Positions 44,105-54,973 are shown, counted from the first letter of the stretch. The stretch: 64,000 nucleotides of DNA from Paenibacillus humicola (GCF_028826105.1 NZ_JAQGPL010000001.1:118501-182500), one strand, 5' to 3'. Notes: a model not told the origin generated them from the letters alone. Program-made: numbers and translations.

Positions 44105-44261
44105 CTCTAACGGCGGCCGGCAGACGAAAGCCTCGGCTGGCTAGAGGACCTGCTGCGGACCCCGATGGAGCCAGCTGGTGGGAGTATGGGGCGAGGCAGA
44201 ACTTACAGAGCTTTGAGGTATAACGGCGGTTAGTGAACATAAGGAGGAAGGAGGCGCGGAC

Positions 44262-44777
44262 ATGTTCGTTCAATCGTTTCCGCCCATCATCGACGACAAT
44301 TCCCGCGTGCTTGTGCTCGGCAGTATGCCGGGTACGGCGTCGCTTACGAAGCATCAATATTACGGCAATCCGCGCAACCATTTATGGCCGGTCATTTACG
44401 GTCTGTTCGGGCGGGAGCCGGAAGACGACTACGACGCTCGGCTCGCCTTCGCCCTCGGCCGAGGCATCGCCCTGTGGGACGTGATCGCAACCTGTTCTCG
44501 GGAAGGCAGTCTCGACGCGAATATCCGGGACGAGGTGCCGAACGATATCCCCGGCCTGCTCCGGCAGTATCCGGGCATCCGGTGCCTGGCGTTCAACGGG
44601 ACGAAATCTCACGATACGTTCCGCAAGTATTTCGGTACCGATCCGGCGTGCGCGGCGCCGGCGCGGCTCAAGCTGCCGTCGACGAGTCCGATTCCGACGC
44701 CGCGGATGCGGACGACCGCCGACCGGCTGGAGGCGTGGCGCGTGCTGCTGCCTTTTTTGAACGATACGGGAGGGTAA
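44262..44777 (+). CDS. DNA-deoxyinosine (hypoxanthine-DNA) glycosylase, UDG family 6
   Basis: A 171-residue base-excision enzyme. Diagnostic motifs of the hypoxanthine-DNA glycosylase group are GSMPGTASL at 20-28, YGNPRNHLW at 34-42 and SPIPTPRMR at 142-150, instead of the Mug or Udg motifs. It would remove hypoxanthine arising from adenine deamination. The start follows AAGGAGGAAGGAGG. The following GNAT gene is on the same strand 135 bases away; no other repair gene adjoins. Confidence 0.87.
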   Translation: MFVQSFPPIIDDNSRVLVLGSMPGTASLTKHQYYGNPRNHLWPVIYGLFGREPEDDYDARLAFALGRGIALWDVIATCSREGSLDANIRDEVPNDIPGLLRQYPGIRCLAFNGTKSHDTFRKYFGTDPACAAPARLKLPSTSPIPTPRMRTTADRLEAWRVLLPFLNDTGG

Positions 44778-44912
44778 TGGAATCCAGGCGATAGGCTGCC
44801 GATTAACGGGGGAAGAGCCTTGCTTCGACGCAATTCGACGCCAAAAGACGGCATTTTGAGCCGGTTCTGCCCGTCGTATGGGAACGGGAAGACGACGAGG
44901 GGAGAGGAACGG

Positions 44913-45491
44913 ATGGATTTTCGGGGACTCGAAGGGAAGCGCGTTTCCCTTGTTCCGCTGCGGGAGGAGCATGCGGAAGCGCTGTACGCCTGCGGCCGCG
45001 ATCCGGCCATATGGCCGCATTATCCGGCCGCGACCGCGATCGCGACGATGGAGGATGCCGGGCGTTTCGTGCGGAAGGCGCTCGACATGCGGGACAAGGG
45101 CGAGCATTTCCCTTTTCTCGTTTTCGACAAGGAGCTTGGACGGGCCGTCGGTTCGACTCGCTTCAACCGCATTTCGGCGGAGCACCGGAACCTGAATATC
45201 GGCACGACCTGGTACAACCCGGAGGTGTGGCGGACGCGGGTCAATACCGAATGCAAAATGCTGCTGCTCGCGCATGCGTTCGAAGCCTGGCGGGCCGTTC
45301 GGGTGGAGTTTGTCACGACGACGGACAACGAGCTGTCGCAGCGGGCGATCGAGCGGCTGGGCGCAGTGCGGGAAGGCGTGCTGCGGCAGAAATATAACGG
45401 CATGGACTACGTCGTCTACAGCATTTTGGACCGGGAATGGCCGGACGTCAAACGGAAGCTGCAAAGCTTCCTCGATAACGACCGGGTATAG
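44913..45491 (+). CDS. GNAT family N-acetyltransferase
   Basis: A 192-residue RimJ/RimL-like acetyltransferase: FRGLEGKRVSLVPLREEHAEALYACG at the start, VGSTRFNRISAEHRNLNIGTTWYNPEVWRT, and VEFVTTTDNELSQRAIERLGAVREGVLRQ at the end. The acetyl-CoA loop (TRVNTECKMLLLAHAFE) has lost the usual Gly pattern but keeps its place. The ATG at 44913 follows GGGGAGAGGAA; the longer frame from 44820 lacks a site. Acceptor unknown. Confidence 0.87.
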   Translation: MDFRGLEGKRVSLVPLREEHAEALYACGRDPAIWPHYPAATAIATMEDAGRFVRKALDMRDKGEHFPFLVFDKELGRAVGSTRFNRISAEHRNLNIGTTWYNPEVWRTRVNTECKMLLLAHAFEAWRAVRVEFVTTTDNELSQRAIERLGAVREGVLRQKYNGMDYVVYSILDREWPDVKRKLQSFLDNDRV

Positions 45492-45558
45492 ATGACTACG
45501 AACCGTTCTTTTTGGGCCATAATGGCTTGTATAGAACGAACGGGGGGTAGTCGAAAAC

Positions 45559-45798
45559 ATGGCGATACTGCCGATACACGAACGTTTGGCGGAGCTGTGG
45601 ACGATCCGAAGCCGGCGCCCGCTGACGGACGAGGAAGCGGCCGATTTCGAGCACTGCCTGGCGGTTAACGCCGCGCACTGCAGGCGGCTGGCGGAGCTGT
45701 ACAATTTCTCGCTGCTCGCTTCGATGACATCGGATACGGAGTGGCAGCATGCGATTTGCAGAAAAATCGAGCAGCTGGACGGCCCGCCGCGCTTCTAA
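45559..45798 (+). CDS. Small conserved protein, DUF7667-like
   Basis: A 79-residue protein with LPIHERLAELWTIRSRRPLTDEE and AADFEHCLAVNAAHCRRLAELYNFSLLASMTSDTEWQHAICRKIE, two amphipathic helical parts with conserved Cys and His. The pattern recalls a small family seen in Paenibacillus (DUF7667), with unknown function. The ATG is nine to ten bases after a G-run ribosome site. It is followed by the argS2 T-box leader. Confidence 0.65.
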   Translation: MAILPIHERLAELWTIRSRRPLTDEEAADFEHCLAVNAAHCRRLAELYNFSLLASMTSDTEWQHAICRKIEQLDGPPRF

Positions 45799-45823
45799 TC
45801 GGCAGGCAGGCGGCAATTGCCCC

Positions 45824-45851
45824 TTGCAAAAATGCCGCCGGCGCTTATAAT
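45824..45851 (+). promoter_or_regulatory. Promoter of the T-box leader
   Basis: TTGCAA (45824-45829), 16 bases, a perfect TATAAT (45846-45851). Confidence 0.7.
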
Positions 45852-45867
45852 AAGACGTTAATAGAGC

Positions 45868-46127
45868 CACATGCGATGAACGGGACAGTACCTTGCAGGT
45901 CGGTGCAGCAGCGAGCCGGGGCGGTGGAAGCCGGCGCAGTGCCGCAGGGGAAACGCACCCGGGAGTTGGCGGTCCGAACGCGCCGGCAGGCGCCGCGTAG
46001 GGCGGTCCGGTCACCCCGTTACCGTGTTCGAGAGGTTTTTTGCCTGCGCTGTTTGACGGTGCTGGGGAAAAGCCAGAAGAGTGGCACCGCGGACTAACCC
46101 CCGTCTCTTTATGGAGACGGGTTTTTT
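45868..46127 (+). promoter_or_regulatory. T-box riboswitch, arginine type
   Basis: A complete T-box leader before argS2. Stem I begins ATGAACGGGACAGTACC and has the distal elements AGCGAGCCGGGGCGGTGG and AAGCCGGC; the T-box is AGAAGAGTGGCACCGCGG (46075-46092). The terminator is CCCGTCTC/GAGACGGG (46100-46107, 46114-46121) with six Ts. CGC at 45954-45956, in GGGAAACGCACCC-like context, is the likely specifier, reading arginine. Uncharged tRNA-Arg would favour read-through into argS2. Confidence 0.9.
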
Positions 46128-46217
46128 GGCGTTCGCCGTTCCGGTTTGACGGAAAGAAGCACGCGGCTCGCCCGTTAAGCCGCATCTTTGTGAAAAATGA
46201 TTCGGGAGGGTGAAGTG

Positions 46218-47933
46218 ATGAGCCTATTGCTAAAATGGGCGGCGGCGAAGCTGGAAGGTATCGTGCCGCTCCCGGAGGACAACATTTATGCGCTTTTGGA
46301 GCTGCCCCCGCGGCCGGAGCTGGGCGACGCGGCTTTCCCCTGCTTTACGCTCGCCCGCCCGCTTGCGAAGCCGCCGGCCCGCATTGCCGCCGAGCTTGCG
46401 GAGCGGCTGAACGGCGCCGGAGGGGAGGGCATTCGGGCGGAAGCCGCCGGGCCGTATTTGAACCTGTTTTTCGAACCGGCCTGCTGGGGCCCGAAGCTGA
46501 TGGAAGCGGCGTTGGATCCGGCCTTCGGCACGTCGGACCGCCGAGCGGGCGAGCGCGTCGTGATCGACCTGTCCTCGCCCAATATCGCCAAGCCGTTCGG
46601 CGTCGGCCATCTCCGCTCGACGATGATCGGCAGCGCGCTCGCGAGGCTGTACCGGGCATCCGGTTACGACGTCGTGACCGTCAATCACATCGGCGACTGG
46701 GGGACGCAGTTCGGCAAGCTGCTGGAAGCCTACCTGCGCTGGGGAGACGAGGAAGCGCTGAAGCGGGACCCGATCCGCGAAAGTCTCAAGCTGTACGTCC
46801 GCTTCCACGAGGAGGCGGAGCGGGATCCGCAGCTGGAAGAAGAAGGGCGGCGCCGGTTTTGGATGCTGGAGAACGGCGATCCGGAAGCGCTGCGCTTGTG
46901 GCGCTTTTTCGTCACGTTCAGCATGGAGGAGTTCGAGCGCGTCTATGCGAGGCTCGGCGTGACGTTCGACCATACGCTGGGCGAAAGCTTCTATAACGGC
47001 AAAATGGACGCCGTCGTCCGGCGTCTTGCGGAGCTGGGGCTGCTCGAGGAGAGCGACGGCGCGCAGGTCGTGCGGCTGGACGACAAGGCTATGCCGCCCT
47101 GCCTGATCGTGAAGTCCGACGGAACGACGATCTACGGATTGCGGGATCTGGCCACAGCGCTCTACCGCAGACGCGAGATGGGGGCGGACCGGCTGCTTTA
47201 TGTGGTCGGCGCGGAGCAGTCGCTTCATTTTAGCCAGGTGTTCGAGGTGCTTCGCCGGATGGGCGAGCCGTGGGCGGAGCAATGCCGGCATATCGCCTTC
47301 GGGTTGATGAAGCTCGAGGGGCGCAAAATGTCCACCCGGCGCGGACAGGTGGTTTACCTGGACGACGTGCTGGATGAAGCGGTGCGCCGTGCGGAAGCGA
47401 TTATTGCGGAGAAAAATCCTTCCCTTCGGGAGCGCCGGGAAACGGCGGAAGCAGTCGGCATCGGCGCGGTCGTATTCGGCGATTTGAAGAACGGCCGGAT
47501 GCTGGAGGTCGACTTTTCGCTCGACGAGGCGCTTCGCTTCGAGGGCGAGACCGGCCCGTACGTGCAGTATGCGGCGGCCCGGGCGTACAGGCTGCTGGAC
47601 GCAAGCGGCCTCGCGCCGGAATCGTCCTTCGTACCGGCGGCGGCCCGGCACGACGGTCCTTCCCTCACCGCGCCTTCCGCGTGGGATTTGCTCAAAGCAC
47701 TCGGCGCCTACCCGGAAGCGGTCGCCGAAGCGGTGCGGCTGAATGAGCCGTCCGTGCTGGCCCGCTATCTGCTCGATGCCGCCAAGCGGTTCAACCGTTT
47801 TTATCATCAGGAGCGGATTATGACCTCGGACGCGGAGGAGACCGCCGCCAAGCTGCGGCTTGCCGCGGCATGCGCGGGCGTCCTCGAATCCGGACTTGGC
47901 ATGCTGGGGATCCGGGCTCCCAGGCAAATTTGA
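46218..47933 (+). CDS. argS: Second arginyl-tRNA synthetase (T-box regulated)
   Basis: A 571-residue class I synthetase of the ArgRS family. The HIGH-type motif is GVGHLRS, the KMSKS-type motif is KMSTR, and both the N-terminal additional domain (LLELPPRPELGDAAFPCFTLAR) and the C-terminal anticodon domain (FNRFYHQERIM) are present, so it looks active. It differs strongly from the other ArgRS at 48565, especially in SPNIAKPFG instead of SANPTGSL. Such a second, T-box-controlled copy occurs in some Bacilli and is thought to serve arginine starvation or resistance to arginine analogues. The ATG at 46218 follows GGGAGGGTG. Confidence 0.92.
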   Translation: MSLLLKWAAAKLEGIVPLPEDNIYALLELPPRPELGDAAFPCFTLARPLAKPPARIAAELAERLNGAGGEGIRAEAAGPYLNLFFEPACWGPKLMEAALDPAFGTSDRRAGERVVIDLSSPNIAKPFGVGHLRSTMIGSALARLYRASGYDVVTVNHIGDWGTQFGKLLEAYLRWGDEEALKRDPIRESLKLYVRFHEEAERDPQLEEEGRRRFWMLENGDPEALRLWRFFVTFSMEEFERVYARLGVTFDHTLGESFYNGKMDAVVRRLAELGLLEESDGAQVVRLDDKAMPPCLIVKSDGTTIYGLRDLATALYRRREMGADRLLYVVGAEQSLHFSQVFEVLRRMGEPWAEQCRHIAFGLMKLEGRKMSTRRGQVVYLDDVLDEAVRRAEAIIAEKNPSLRERRETAEAVGIGAVVFGDLKNGRMLEVDFSLDEALRFEGETGPYVQYAAARAYRLLDASGLAPESSFVPAAARHDGPSLTAPSAWDLLKALGAYPEAVAEAVRLNEPSVLARYLLDAAKRFNRFYHQERIMTSDAEETAAKLRLAAACAGVLESGLGMLGIRAPRQI

Positions 47934-47949
47934 GCCGGCGGTCAGGCGG

Positions 47950-47984
47950 GATGCGGCCCGGCGATCGCCGGGCCCGCATCTTCC
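47950..47984 (+). terminator. Possible terminator after argS2
   Basis: A strong hairpin GATGCGG-CCCGGCG / CGCCGGG-CCCGCATC is followed only by TTCC, so termination would be weak; it may instead protect the mRNA end. Confidence 0.45.
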
Positions 47985-48067
47985 ATTCCCGCGGGCAAAC
48001 GTTGAAATCCGTCCCATGCCTGTATATAGTAGGTACATGAGAAAAAGGCGGACAGGGGGCATGCGTC

Positions 48068-48529
48068 GTGGCGGACAAAGCGAAGGTGCGGATCAGGCTG
48101 ACGAGCGAAGTGGACGGCGAGAAGCAGGAGCACACGTTCGGCGGCGAATGGTACCGCAAGGGCCGTTCCGTTTATTTGCGCTATGACGAGCGGGACGAGG
48201 CCGACAGCGAGGTGCGCACGACGGTCCGCTGGCGGGAGGGCGAGCTGCTGGTGACGCGGCGCGGCGACGTCGAATCCGAGCAGACGTTTGTCGCCGGCGC
48301 CAGGCGTCAGGGACAATATTCGTCGCCGCACGCGAGCTTCCGCCTGGAGACGGACACGTCGCTGCTGTGGATGCAGTGCGGCGATCTAATGCGGACGGAA
48401 GCGGCGGACGAGCCGCTTGGACTCACGCTCCCGATGCTGATCGAGTGGCATTATACGCTGTGGATCGATTCGCAGCAAACGGGAACGTTTGTCATCCGCC
48501 TGCAGGCGGACCGGGAAACGAAGCAATAA
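48068..48529 (+). CDS. ywiB: DUF1934 (YwiB) family protein
   Basis: A 153-residue beta-barrel-like protein of DUF1934: [59 protein letters not shown] and the C-terminal [24 protein letters not shown]. subtilis ywiB likewise precedes argS. Function unknown. The start is a GTG behind AGGGGGC, and the argS start lies 36 bases after its stop, so the two form an operon. Confidence 0.9.
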   Translation: MADKAKVRIRLTSEVDGEKQEHTFGGEWYRKGRSVYLRYDERDEADSEVRTTVRWREGELLVTRRGDVESEQTFVAGARRQGQYSSPHASFRLETDTSLLWMQCGDLMRTEAADEPLGLTLPMLIEWHYTLWIDSQQTGTFVIRLQADRETKQ

Positions 48530-48564
48530 CGATTCGAACAAACGATATGGAGGCCGTTTCATTC

Positions 48565-50244
48565 ATGAACAACAATGTGATCGGACAGCTGCACGAACAA
48601 ATCAAAGCGGCGATCGGGGACGCGGCGGTTGCGGCCGGTCTCGCGGCGCGCGAGGAGCTTCCGGCTTTCGTGCTGGAGGTTCCCAGGGAGAAAGCGCACG
48701 GCGATCTCGCCACCAATGCGGCGATGCAGCTGACGAAGCTCGCGAAGAAGAACCCGCGCCAAATCGCCGAGGCGATCGTGGCCCATCTCGACACCGCGAA
48801 GGCGTCGATTCAATCGGCCGAAATCGCGGGGCCGGGCTTTATTAATTTTCGGCTGGACAAAAGCTTCCTATACCCCGTCGTCGGCAGCGTGCTCGAGCAG
48901 GGGGAGGACTACGGCCGCATCGGCGCGGGAGGCGGCAAGCGCGTGCAGGTCGAGTTCGTAAGCGCCAATCCAACGGGGAGCCTTCATTTGGGCCATGCCC
49001 GGGGCGCAGCGGTCGGCGACGCACTTTGCAACGTGCTCGATTTTGCCGGCTACGACGTTTCGCGCGAATATTACATTAACGACGCGGGCAATCAGGTGGC
49101 GAATCTCGCAAAATCAATCGAAGCTCGCTACAAGCAGGCGCTCGGCCAAGATGCCGCGATGCCGGAGGACGGCTATCACGGCGAAGACATCGTCGGCTTC
49201 GCGAAGGCGCTTGCCGGAACGGAGGGCGACCGCCTGCTGTCCTTGTCCGAGGAGGAGCGGTTTGCGTTCTTCCGGCAGTACGGACTGGAACGCGAGCTCG
49301 ACAAAATCAAGCGCGACCTCGGCCGGTTCCGCGTCTCGTTCGACGTCTGGTACAGCGAGACGTCGCTGTATGAGAGCGGTCGGGTCGAGCAGGCGCTCGA
49401 GGAGCTGCGGCAGCGCGGCCAGGTGTTCGAGGAGGACGGCGCGACCTGGCTGTCGACGATGCCTTACGGGGACGACAAAAATCGCGTGCTGGTAAAAAAT
49501 GACGGCTCGTACACGTACCTGACGCCGGACATCGCCTACCACCGCGACAAATACGCCCGCGGCTTCGACCGGATGATCAACATATGGGGCGCCGACCATC
49601 ACGGCTATATCCCGCGCGTCAAAGCGGCGATGGAGGCGCTCGGCAACGATCCGCGGAAGCTGGTCGTGCTGATCGCCCAGATGGTCAGTCTGTATCAGGA
49701 CGGCGAGAAGGTGAAAATGTCCAAGCGCACCGGCAAAGCCGTCACGATGGAGGACCTGATGGACGAGGTCGGCGTCGACGCGATCCGCTATTTCTTCACC
49801 ATGCGGAGCATGGATTCGCACCTCGATTTCGACATGGACCTGGCCATTTCGACGTCCAACGAAAACCCGGTTTATTATGTACAATACGCGCACGCCCGCA
49901 TCTGCAGCATCTATCGTCAGGCGGAGGAGCAGGGCATCCGGCTGCAGCCGCTCGAATCGATCGAGCTCGGCAAGCTGGCGAGCGAGCACGAATTCGACCT
50001 GCTGCGCAAAATGGGCGAGCTGCCGCAGGAAATCGCCGAAGCGGCCGAGCAGTACGCGCCGCACCGGCTTGTCCGCTACGTCTACGAGCTGGCGGCGCTG
50101 TTTCACAGCTACTATAAAGCGGAGCGCGTCATTACCGAGGACGCGGCCCAGACGCAGGCGCGCCTCGCGCTCCTCGGCGCCGTCCGCACGGTGCTCGCGA
50201 ACGTGCTCGGCCTCGTCGGCGTCTCCGCGCCGGAGCGGATGTAA
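48565..50244 (+). CDS. argS: Arginyl-tRNA synthetase (housekeeping copy)
   Basis: A 559-residue class I synthetase charging tRNA-Arg. The motifs are [15 protein letters not shown] (HLGH) and [15 protein letters not shown]; the N-terminal domain shows [20 protein letters not shown] and the C-terminal domain [19 protein letters not shown]. Length equals B. subtilis ArgS (556). The start is the ATG at 48565; an ATG at 48547 inside GGAGG context is less likely. It follows ywiB, as in Bacillus. This copy has no T-box. Confidence 0.96.
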   Translation: MNNNVIGQLHEQIKAAIGDAAVAAGLAAREELPAFVLEVPREKAHGDLATNAAMQLTKLAKKNPRQIAEAIVAHLDTAKASIQSAEIAGPGFINFRLDKSFLYPVVGSVLEQGEDYGRIGAGGGKRVQVEFVSANPTGSLHLGHARGAAVGDALCNVLDFAGYDVSREYYINDAGNQVANLAKSIEARYKQALGQDAAMPEDGYHGEDIVGFAKALAGTEGDRLLSLSEEERFAFFRQYGLERELDKIKRDLGRFRVSFDVWYSETSLYESGRVEQALEELRQRGQVFEEDGATWLSTMPYGDDKNRVLVKNDGSYTYLTPDIAYHRDKYARGFDRMINIWGADHHGYIPRVKAAMEALGNDPRKLVVLIAQMVSLYQDGEKVKMSKRTGKAVTMEDLMDEVGVDAIRYFFTMRSMDSHLDFDMDLAISTSNENPVYYVQYAHARICSIYRQAEEQGIRLQPLESIELGKLASEHEFDLLRKMGELPQEIAEAAEQYAPHRLVRYVYELAALFHSYYKAERVITEDAAQTQARLALLGAVRTVLANVLGLVGVSAPERM

Positions 50245-50322
50245 TCTTCCGGCGCCGCAGGCTTCGGGTCCGTGCCGCGCGCGGCGCCCTGCAGCCGCAT
50301 CCGCATTAAAGGCCGCCTTCCG

Positions 50323-51456
50323 TTACCGGTCGGCGGCCTGCAGCATGCGAATAATATCGAGCTCCCCGGTTCCCCGGGTCGTTTTGACGCCCCGAAGCGG
50401 CTGCATCGACCGCTTCAAGACCGCTTTGATCTCGGCCGGCGACAGCCCCGGGCGGTACGCCAGCAGCAGCGCGATCGCGCCGCTGACGTGCGAGGTGGCC
50501 ATCGAAGTGCCGCTCATCTCGTTGTATTTGCCGCGCAGCCAGGCGGACAATATTTTCTCGCCCGGCGCGTAGATATCGATATAGGCGCCCCGGTTGCTGA
50601 ACGACGCCGCCCGGCGCAGCCGGTTGGTGGCGCCGACCGAAATGGTCTGGGGATACCTGGCCGGGTAATCGACCGACTTTCGTTTGCCGTCGTTGCCCGA
50701 GGAGGCGACGATAATGACGCCTGCATTATAAGCCGCGATGACGGCGTTCAAAAGCGATTTGCTTTTCGTTTTCATGCCGAAGCTCATGTTGATAATATCC
50801 ATCCGGTTGCGTACGCACCAGTCGATGCCGAGGATGATATCGGAGACATAAGCGCTGCCGTTGTGATCGAACGCTTTGACGGGGTAAACGGTCGCTCGCG
50901 GCGCTACGCCGATCATGCCGTGCAGCTGATTGGCGGCGGCGATCGTGCCGGCGATGTGGGTGCCGTGCCCGTTGTCGTCGTAAGGAAGCATGCCCCGGTT
51001 CAGGAGGTTGATTCCGCGGCCGAGCGAATGCTTGAGATCGGGATGGCTGTAATCGACGCCGGTGTCGATCACGCCGATCTTGATGCGGTGGCCGGTTGTT
51101 TTGCTCCAGGCTTGAGGCGCTTTAATCTGCTGGACGCCCCACGAAACGCCCCGTTCCCGGGCGGCGGGCTTCACGACGGTGCCGTGCACGCGGGTGGAGA
51201 AATCTTCTTCGATCCAGATTCCTTCCGGCGCTTTCGTCTCCCTCAGCCATTCGGAAGCGGGGAGCGAGAAACCGCCGATCATCGGCAAATGCCGGACGGC
51301 ATCGGCCTGCGGGGAAGAGAGTCGCGTATCGTTCCATTCCTTCAGAAAGCGCCGGTAGTCGCTTATCTGCTGGAAGCGGACGATCCGCCGTTTTGCGCCG
51401 CCGGAGGGTTCCGTCAGCGCGCTGCGCAGCAGGCGGTGAATAGCTGTTTTGTCCAA
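50323..51456 (-). CDS. S8 family subtilisin-like serine protease
   Basis: A 377-residue subtilase with triad Asp131 (GVIDTGVDYSH), His164 (NGHGTHIAG) and Ser318 (GTSMATSHVSG), and oxyanion Asn254 (ASSGND). An N-terminal part of about 100 residues looks like a propeptide (RRIVRFQQISDYRRFLKEW). No signal peptide is visible, suggesting an intracellular or non-classically exported enzyme. The TTG at 51456 is preferred because GGGAGGAG is nine bases before it; the ATG at 51465 begins directly after that site. Convergent with argS, with no T-run terminator seen between. Confidence 0.88.
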   Translation of the reverse strand: MDKTAIHRLLRSALTEPSGGAKRRIVRFQQISDYRRFLKEWNDTRLSSPQADAVRHLPMIGGFSLPASEWLRETKAPEGIWIEEDFSTRVHGTVVKPAARERGVSWGVQQIKAPQAWSKTTGHRIKIGVIDTGVDYSHPDLKHSLGRGINLLNRGMLPYDDNGHGTHIAGTIAAANQLHGMIGVAPRATVYPVKAFDHNGSAYVSDIILGIDWCVRNRMDIINMSFGMKTKSKSLLNAVIAAYNAGVIIVASSGNDGKRKSVDYPARYPQTISVGATNRLRRAASFSNRGAYIDIYAPGEKILSAWLRGKYNEMSGTSMATSHVSGAIALLLAYRPGLSPAEIKAVLKRSMQPLRGVKTTRGTGELDIIRMLQAADR

Positions 51457-51560
51457 ATTTGGCATCTCCTCCCGGCGGATCATGCTGAGGTATTGTATGA
51501 AGGAGCAAACCAAGCTGTATGAGCAAGTGGCCACATTTTCAAACAATTAGGCGGCCGGCC

Positions 51561-51589
51561 GTGTCATTTGTCTCGGGTCTTCATACAAT
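51561..51589 (+). promoter_or_regulatory. Promoter of the candidate short RNA
   Basis: GTGTCA (51561-51566), 17 bases, TACAAT (51584-51589). The -35 box matches four of six consensus positions. Confidence 0.45.
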
Positions 51590-51595
51590 GAATCA

Positions 51596-51678
51596 GGAGC
51601 TGCATCAGGCGGCTCCCGGATTCCGGAGCCATCCGGAAGGATACAGTCGAAACGAAGGGCGTTGTCCCTTCGTTTTTT
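51596..51678 (+). ncRNA. Candidate structured short RNA upstream of rpoE
   Basis: A predicted transcript of about 83 bases. It has two small hairpins, GGCTCC/GGAGCC and TTCCGG/CCGGAA, sharing bases so that they exclude each other, and ends in a strong terminator. No plus-strand gene ends nearby, so the terminator is otherwise unexplained. It has no match to an RNA family I know. It could be a separate small RNA or a leader attenuator for rpoE, though rpoE has its own promoter further on. Confidence 0.45.
51651..51678 (+). terminator. Orphan intrinsic terminator before rpoE
   Basis: AACGAAGGG (51651-51659) pairs with CCCTTCGTT (51666-51674), then TTTT and CTTTTTT. The nearest upstream plus-strand gene, argS, ended 1.4 kb earlier. 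Confidence 0.85.
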
Positions 51679-51704
51679 CTTTTTTCGCCCCTTCGGCGTA
51701 TAGC

Positions 51705-51735
51705 TTGCATTTTTCTAGGAAATAGGTTTTACTAT
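51705..51735 (+). promoter_or_regulatory. Likely rpoE promoter
   Basis: TTGCAT (51705-51710) and TACTAT (51730-51735) with a 19-base spacer, downstream of the orphan terminator. Confidence 0.5.
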
Positions 51736-51796
51736 AGGTTGATATTGGGTCGCTCGCACGTTGCCGGAGCGATTCCTAAAGAGAGGAAGTGTCAGA

Positions 51797-52375
51797 ATGA
51801 GCAGCGAGTTCGCCTTGAAATTCGATCCCGAGCGCGTCAAGGAGATTCCGATGGTCGATTTGGCGTTTGAATTGCTGAAGACGGCCAACACGCCGTTCTA
51901 CTACCGGGATTTGATTATGGAGATCGCCAAAATCCGGGGGTTGTCCGAAGAGGAACTCAATCAGGTGATTGCGCAAGTATATACGGAAATCAATATCGAC
52001 GGCCGGTTCGCCTGCGTCGGCAGCAATATGTGGGGGCTGAAGCGCTGGTATCCCGTCGAACGCTCCGAGGACCCGGTCGGCAATGCGAAGCGTCCGCGGA
52101 TCATCAACGACGACGACGAAGAAGACGAGGATATCTTCGCGGACGAGGAAGAAGAAACGTACGCGGCCGACGAAGAAGACTTCGACATCTACGACGAGGA
52201 TCAGGAGATCTTCGACGAAGCGGAGGAAGAGGTCGAGGAAGGCGAAGAGGTCGTCATCGACGACGAGGAGCTCGAGGAAGAGCCGATCGACGAAGAGGAA
52301 GAAGCCGTGGATGAGGAAGAGGACGACTTCGAAGCCGCGGACGAAGACGAGGAAGAGGACGAAGAAGACAAATAA
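51797..52375 (+). CDS. rpoE: RNA polymerase delta subunit
   Basis: A 192-residue RNA polymerase accessory subunit of low-GC Gram-positives. Residues 1-95 form the HARE-HTH domain (VDLAFELLKTANTPFYYRDLIMEIAK, INIDGRFACVGSNMWGLKRWYP). Residues 105-192 are an almost continuous Asp/Glu tail, the intrinsically disordered part that displaces RNA and aids recycling. The ATG follows GAGAGGAAG. It precedes pyrG as in Bacillus. Confidence 0.96.
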   Translation: MSSEFALKFDPERVKEIPMVDLAFELLKTANTPFYYRDLIMEIAKIRGLSEEELNQVIAQVYTEINIDGRFACVGSNMWGLKRWYPVERSEDPVGNAKRPRIINDDDEEDEDIFADEEEETYAADEEDFDIYDEDQEIFDEAEEEVEEGEEVVIDDEELEEEPIDEEEEAVDEEEDDFEAADEDEEEDEEDK

Positions 52376-52445
52376 AGCCGCGGCGGGTCAGTTTTGCGCG
52401 CATGAAGGCGTCCGGGGCTTGGCCCGAGGCACGCTCCTTCTTGTC

Positions 52446-52475
52446 TTGACACGACCAGCCGCGGGAGAGTAAACT
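52446..52475 (+). promoter_or_regulatory. pyrG promoter with GGGC start site
   Basis: A perfect TTGACA (52446-52451), 18 bases, TAAACT (52470-52475). Seven bases later the transcript would begin GGGC (52483), the sequence needed for CTP-sensitive slippage at B. subtilis pyrG. Confidence 0.75.
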
Positions 52476-52482
52476 ATTGCAT

Positions 52483-54234
<1,752 letters not shown>

Positions 54235-54338
54235 GATCGAAACGGGTCGCCTCCGGTCTAACGGGCGGTTTTTCTGTCGGGCGTTGTGCCGCGCGAACCA
54301 TTACGCTCGCAGTATATTTACTTTTTTTCCAGCTTGAA

Positions 54339-54366
54339 GAAGGATAATGAAAGGCGCGGCGCGAAT
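54339..54366 (+). promoter_or_regulatory. Sigma-H-type promoter of spo0F
   Basis: GAAGGATAA (54339-54347) fits RnAGGAWWW fully and CGCGAAT (54360-54366) fits RnnGAAT except the first base, with a 12-base gap. B. subtilis spo0F also uses sigma-H. Confidence 0.65.
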
Positions 54367-54432
54367 AAGTGTACATCATGGGAAATTGGACCAGTAGGTG
54401 TGCGGTCGCGCATTTCGTAGGAGGTTTTCAAG

Positions 54433-54831
54433 TTGGATAAAAAGAAAGTACTGATCGTCGATGATCAAAACGGTATCCGCGTCTTGCTCATGGAAGTTTT
54501 CAGCAGCGAGGGTTACGAAACTTTTCAAGCTTCCAACGGGAAACTGGCGCTCGAGATTGTCCGGAACGATGCGCCCGATCTCGTGCTGCTGGACATGAAG
54601 ATCCCCGGTATGGACGGACTCGAGATTTTGAAGCATGTGAAGGCTATCAACAAAGAGATCAAGGTGATCATGATGACCGCTTACGGGGAGCTGGACATGA
54701 TCAAGGAGGCGACCGACCACGGGGCGCTGATGCATTTTACGAAACCGTTCGACATCGACGAAATGAGAATGGCCGTCAACATGCAGCTTCGCGGCGGCGA
54801 GACGAATAGCTGGTATGCAGTAGGGTCCTGA
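54433..54831 (+). CDS. spo0F: Sporulation response regulator Spo0F
   Basis: A 132-residue stand-alone receiver domain, the first phosphate acceptor of the sporulation phosphorelay. Acidic pocket residues are Asp10 and Asp11, the phosphorylated residue is Asp54 (LLLDMKIPG), with Thr82 and Lys104 conserved and no output domain. The start is a TTG eight bases after GGAGG. It lies between pyrG and fba as in B. subtilis. The soluble kinase at 61381 is a possible partner. Confidence 0.96.
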   Translation: MDKKKVLIVDDQNGIRVLLMEVFSSEGYETFQASNGKLALEIVRNDAPDLVLLDMKIPGMDGLEILKHVKAINKEIKVIMMTAYGELDMIKEATDHGALMHFTKPFDIDEMRMAVNMQLRGGETNSWYAVGS

Positions 54832-54850
54832 AAACAGGGCCTTTTTTTTA
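54822..54850 (+). terminator. Terminator overlapping the spo0F stop
   Basis: AGGGTCCTG-AAAA-CAGGGCCT with one mismatch region, followed by seven or more Ts. The stop codon lies in the stem. Confidence 0.75.
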
Positions 54851-54973
54851 TTTTGGAGCGCAATCGGACGGAGGGAAAGACCTTGTACCATAAAAAAAGG
54901 GGTTGTGGTATAATGTTTTAGTATGACAACCGGGCTAAACTAGACTACATTTTTTGGGAGGAAGAGAGAATCC

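Noticed and set aside
44041..44261. Possible small gene between speB and the glycosylase gene
   Set aside because: Apart from the speB terminator no frame with a ribosome site is present.
50251..50288. GGCGCCGC/GCGGCGCC inverted repeat after argS as a terminator
   Set aside because: There is no T-run on either strand.
51797..52375. The Asp/Glu-rich end of rpoE as a frameshift or low-complexity artefact
   Set aside because: A long acidic tail is normal for the RNA polymerase delta subunit.
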